A DNA stretch of 35,690 nt, from NCBI GenBank assembly GCA_902606585.1, contig CACLGX010000017.1, positions 1 through 35,690 of the forward strand. The letters run 5' to 3'. The position numbers and the translations under genes are program-made. This document shows, one piece after another, positions 33,067-35,690 of the stretch (within the stretch, counting starts at the first letter, position 1; every line of letters starts with the position of its first letter). This DNA is from Paracoccaceae bacterium (GTDB taxonomy: Bacteria > Pseudomonadota > Alphaproteobacteria > Rhodobacterales > Rhodobacteraceae). The notes under the pieces were generated by a model. The model had not been told where the DNA came from, did no database searches, and saw nothing but the letters and a program-made list of their open reading frames with translations.

Positions 33067-34275
33067 TCAATTATCTTTTACCCTTTTATGCCATTCAGAC
33101 AATAAAGCTCGCTCTTCATCATCCAACCATATTATGTTCCCTGGAGGCATGGCCCAAGAAGCTGCTGACTGCCAATAAATTTCATTCGCCATTTTTAAAA
33201 TTTGCGCCTCTGTTTCAAGATAAACCCCCTTAGGCGCAAAAGCCAAGCCATCCCAAATAGGCTCTTTTGCGTGGCAGGCACTGCATCTTTCTAATATTAA
33301 TTCAACTGCGGAATTATGTACTTCATCTTTTGATAAGTTAAGATTACTTATCGCGTAATCTTCATTAGTTGGCCCTCCGACATATGATAATGATATACAG
33401 CAAACGACAAGGAATGAAGCCGCTAGCCATGTCCAATAGGGCGCTGGCAATCCTTTGTGCTTAGTATTGAAAAAATGCCTTATCAGTGCACCAATTATTA
33501 AAATCAGTCCAAGAATTAACCAGCTGTATTCTGTAGCAAAAATTATTGGGTAATGAACACCAAGCATTACAAAAATAACTGGAAGCGTAAGGTAGTTGTT
33601 ATGTAAAGATCTCTGTTTCCCTCTAGCTCCATAAATGGGATTTGGCTCTTCGCCAGCTTTAAGCGCCTTTACAACTTTTTTCTGACCAGGGATTATTACC
33701 ATTGCAACGTTAGCAACCATCATGGTTCCAATTGAAATACCTATTTGCATAAAAGCGCCCCGATGAGAAAAAATTTGCGTATAAATGTAAGATAATATTA
33801 TGAGAAAAATCAGTCCGGATAGAGCCAAAATCAGGTCATTTCTTCCAAGTGGACTGCGGCATAAACCATCATAAACCACCCACCCAACTAAAATACCACC
33901 CAAGCTTAATAGAACTGCTTGCCCTTGTGTAATATCAAGAACTTCTAAATCAATCATATAAAGACTTGTGGAGCCGTAATACACTAGAGACATTAAAGCC
34001 ATGCCCGAAATCCAAGTGCTATAAGCCTCCCACTTAAACCAAGTCAATTCGTCTGGCATTTTGCTAGGAGCTACAAGATATTTGACCATGTTATAAAAAC
34101 CACCGCCATGCACTTGCCAGGCCTGGCCATTAGCCTCTTTGGGTAATTCTTTTCCAGGCTTTAAACTCAAATCCAGCGCAATAAAATAAAAGGAGGAGCC
34201 AATCCATGCAACGCCCGCAATCACATGCACCCAACGAACGATCATTTCGGACCACAACCAAAAATAATCAAACAT
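33067..34275 (-). CDS. puuD: Membrane urate oxidase (urate hydroxylase) PuuD
   Basis: This 402-residue integral membrane protein is the PuuD type that converts urate to 5-hydroxyisourate with electrons passed to its own cytochrome c domain. About eight transmembrane helices occupy residues 10-300 (WVHVIAGVAWIGSSFYFIALD is the signature near the start). A C-terminal periplasmic cytochrome-c-like domain follows with heme motif CSACH (331-335) and the axial Met376 (WAMPPGN). This differs from soluble uricases and from the FAD-dependent HpxO enzyme. It follows xdhC by three bases. Confidence 0.95.
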   Translation of the reverse strand: MFDYFWLWSEMIVRWVHVIAGVAWIGSSFYFIALDLSLKPGKELPKEANGQAWQVHGGGFYNMVKYLVAPSKMPDELTWFKWEAYSTWISGMALMSLVYYGSTSLYMIDLEVLDITQGQAVLLSLGGILVGWVVYDGLCRSPLGRNDLILALSGLIFLIILSYIYTQIFSHRGAFMQIGISIGTMMVANVAMVIIPGQKKVVKALKAGEEPNPIYGARGKQRSLHNNYLTLPVIFVMLGVHYPIIFATEYSWLILGLILIIGALIRHFFNTKHKGLPAPYWTWLAASFLVVCCISLSYVGGPTNEDYAISNLNLSKDEVHNSAVELILERCSACHAKEPIWDGLAFAPKGVYLETEAQILKMANEIYWQSAASWAMPPGNIIWLDDEERALLSEWHKRVKDN

Positions 34276-34278
34276 TAT

Positions 34279-35268
34279 TCATCCTATCCTGATACCGTTG
34301 GTTTCCTGCCATATTGAAAGCTGGGCAGCAATCGAAATAGCAACCTTTACCGGTTGTTTGGAATTAATTTCATCTATGCCAATGGGACAGGTCAATTTTT
34401 TTAATTGTTCATCTTTAATACCCATTTTTGACAGTCGGCTTTTAAATCGAGCTTTCTTCGTTTTAGATCCTATTAGTCCACAAAACCGAAATTGATCTTT
34501 TGATAATAACGCGAAACAAATAGCCTCATCCAAAGGGTGTGAATGAGTTATTATTACATGATAAGCATTACTTGGGGCGTGAGACGCAATTAGAGCTGGA
34601 TCTAAAGCAATCACTTTGGAAAAGGTAGATGTTGATCCTTCTGGAAATCGTTTCTCATCAATATCTACCCAATGAATATCAAAATCCGTATGTTCTATTA
34701 TTTTTACCAATGCCCTGCCAACATGGCCAGCACCATAAATAAATAAAGGATCAAGTTTCTTGGCTGTTGGAAGAATAAAACTTTCTTTTTTTAAAAATGG
34801 TCTGAATTTTTTATCATCATCAGTTCCCAAAACTTCTGTCGGAGCTCCAGATTTTAATGGGTGCTCTAGCGCTACTAGTTTTTGGGAATGCTTTACCAAT
34901 TTGTTGATATCTGACTTACTTAAAATTTCTAAAAGAACCTTTACATTGCCACCACAGCATTGTCCCATATCTGGACCAAGTGCTAAATTTAAAACTTTTC
35001 TATTGCTTCCTTCTACTTCTAAGCCAATCTCTTTGATTAAGCGTCTAGCCTGCTCCATGACTTCATATTCTAGAGAGCCCCCGCCTATGGTGTTCCAAAT
35101 TTGATTTTCAAAAATTAACATATTGGCACCCAACTCTCGAGGTGCAGAACCACGAACCGAAATAATTACAGCGTGAGCTACTGCTGTCTCGTCACCAATT
35201 AAATGATTTGCAGCGGCTATCCAATTTCCATTCGGATTAATCAAAGATTTATGCATAATTCTGCGCAT
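34279..35268 (-). CDS. xdhC: Xanthine dehydrogenase accessory protein XdhC
   Basis: This 329-residue protein binds molybdenum cofactor, promotes its sulfuration and inserts it into XdhB. Domains in order: the CoxI/XdhC N-terminal region with TIGGGSLEYEVM and GQCCGG (102-107), then the C-terminal Rossmann region with IYGAGHVGRAL (178-188), LIGSKTKKARF and CPIGI. The ATG follows directly on the xdhB TGA (no gap). The in-frame ATG at residue 5 is an alternative start. Confidence 0.92.
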   Translation of the reverse strand: MRRIMHKSLINPNGNWIAAANHLIGDETAVAHAVIISVRGSAPRELGANMLIFENQIWNTIGGGSLEYEVMEQARRLIKEIGLEVEGSNRKVLNLALGPDMGQCCGGNVKVLLEILSKSDINKLVKHSQKLVALEHPLKSGAPTEVLGTDDDKKFRPFLKKESFILPTAKKLDPLFIYGAGHVGRALVKIIEHTDFDIHWVDIDEKRFPEGSTSTFSKVIALDPALIASHAPSNAYHVIITHSHPLDEAICFALLSKDQFRFCGLIGSKTKKARFKSRLSKMGIKDEQLKKLTCPIGIDEINSKQPVKVAISIAAQLSIWQETNGIRIG

Positions 35269-35690
35269 TCAAACATTAGCTTGATCAATTTCTACAGATT
35301 GCATCAAAAGCCTTTCAGGTGTTGCGGGTGCATTTAAGTTTGGATAACTACTTTGACCATTCACCGATTGTAAAGCGTGTGATAGGGCCATTAAAACGCT
35401 GGTCCCTAGCATTAGCGGAGGCTCACCAACAGCTTTTGACCTATGAATTGTCTCTTCACAATTTTCTCCTTCAGAGAAAAGTTTAACCCTAAAATCCAGA
35501 GGTCTATCTGAGCAGGCTGGGATTTTGTAAGTTGATGGTGCATGAGTTAGAAGTTTACCTTTACGATCCCAAACCAACTCCTCTGTAGTTAACCAGCCTG
35601 CGCCCTGAACATAGCCACCCTCTATTTGTCCAATATCTATCGCTGGATTTAGTGATCGGCCTACATCATGTAAGATATCAGCTCGTAAAA
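35269..35690 (-). CDS. xdhB: Xanthine dehydrogenase molybdopterin-binding subunit, C-terminal part
   Basis: This is the 3' end of a gene that continues past the right edge. The frame is open from the edge to the TGA at 35269-35271 (about 140 codons). Visible motifs are DVGRSLNPAIDIGQIEGGYV and KAVGEPPLML, which holds the catalytic glutamate that activates the hydroxide attacking xanthine. The chain ends with PATPERLLMQSVE, close to the normal C-terminus. With XdhA it oxidises hypoxanthine and xanthine to urate. The rest of the gene, and probably xdhA, lie to the right. Confidence 0.93.
   Translation of the reverse strand, partial: LRADILHDVGRSLNPAIDIGQIEGGYVQGAGWLTTEELVWDRKGKLLTHAPSTYKIPACSDRPLDFRVKLFSEGENCEETIHRSKAVGEPPLMLGTSVLMALSHALQSVNGQSSYPNLNAPATPERLLMQSVEIDQANV

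Noticed and set aside
1-35690. Mobile elements, tRNA or rRNA genes, CRISPR arrays
   Set aside because: I found no transposase, integrase, long terminal repeats, cloverleaf-like sequence or spaced direct repeats.

Overview
The window is densely coded, AT-rich bacterial DNA (about 40% G+C by eye), with no RNA gene, insertion sequence, CRISPR array or intergenic gap longer than about 170 bp. Gene content (three-subunit urease, XdhBC with PuuD and the PuuE-type allantoinase, TRAP transporters, class III CoA-transferases, hydantoinase A/B, MmgE/PrpD proteins) and base composition fit a low-GC, probably marine alphaproteobacterium. That placement is inference.

Layout. 1-2289 (+): end of a sugar-type ABC importer (ATPase tail, permease, binding protein). 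2296-2326: a 13-bp-stem hairpin at the convergent boundary. 2322-7188 (-): complete urease operon ureDABCEFG. 7337-8934 (-): HMG-CoA-lyase-like protein and a Sua5/YrdC-domain protein. 9085-19826 (+): tightly packed eight-gene catabolic operon: SDR, alpha/beta-hydrolase, class III CoA-transferase, MmgE/PrpD, HyuA, HyuB, a second MmgE/PrpD, amidase. 19871-22761 (-): TRAP transporter dctPQM. 22867-23637 (+): SDR. 23659-26379 (-): amidohydrolase, class III CoA-transferase, SDR. 26515-26901 (+): SnoaL/NTF2-like protein. 26912-27691 (-): Asp/Glu/hydantoin-racemase-fold protein. 27863-30590 (+): third MmgE/PrpD and an 8-oxoguanine deaminase. 30576-35690 (-): purine-catabolic operon xdhB(partial)-xdhC-puuD-puuE-alc-allA, running in from beyond the right edge.

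How the genes may work together. The two flanks form a nitrogen-salvage route: xanthine or 8-oxoguanine to urate, then to allantoin, allantoate and ureidoglycolate, releasing glyoxylate and two urea, which urease converts to ammonia and CO2. The HIU hydrolase and OHCU decarboxylase steps are absent from the window. Between the flanks lies a region of about 20 kb for an unidentified substrate, probably a carboxylate carrying a cyclic amide or imide, taken up by the TRAP system and processed by HyuAB, amidase, CoA-transferases and MmgE/PrpD enzymes. Several enzymes in this region lack textbook catalytic residues.

A 17-base motif (with one 2-base gap) is shared by two divergent intergenic regions, at 8991-9009 and 26453-26469. 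It is the best candidate for a common operator, and no transcription-factor gene lies in the window.
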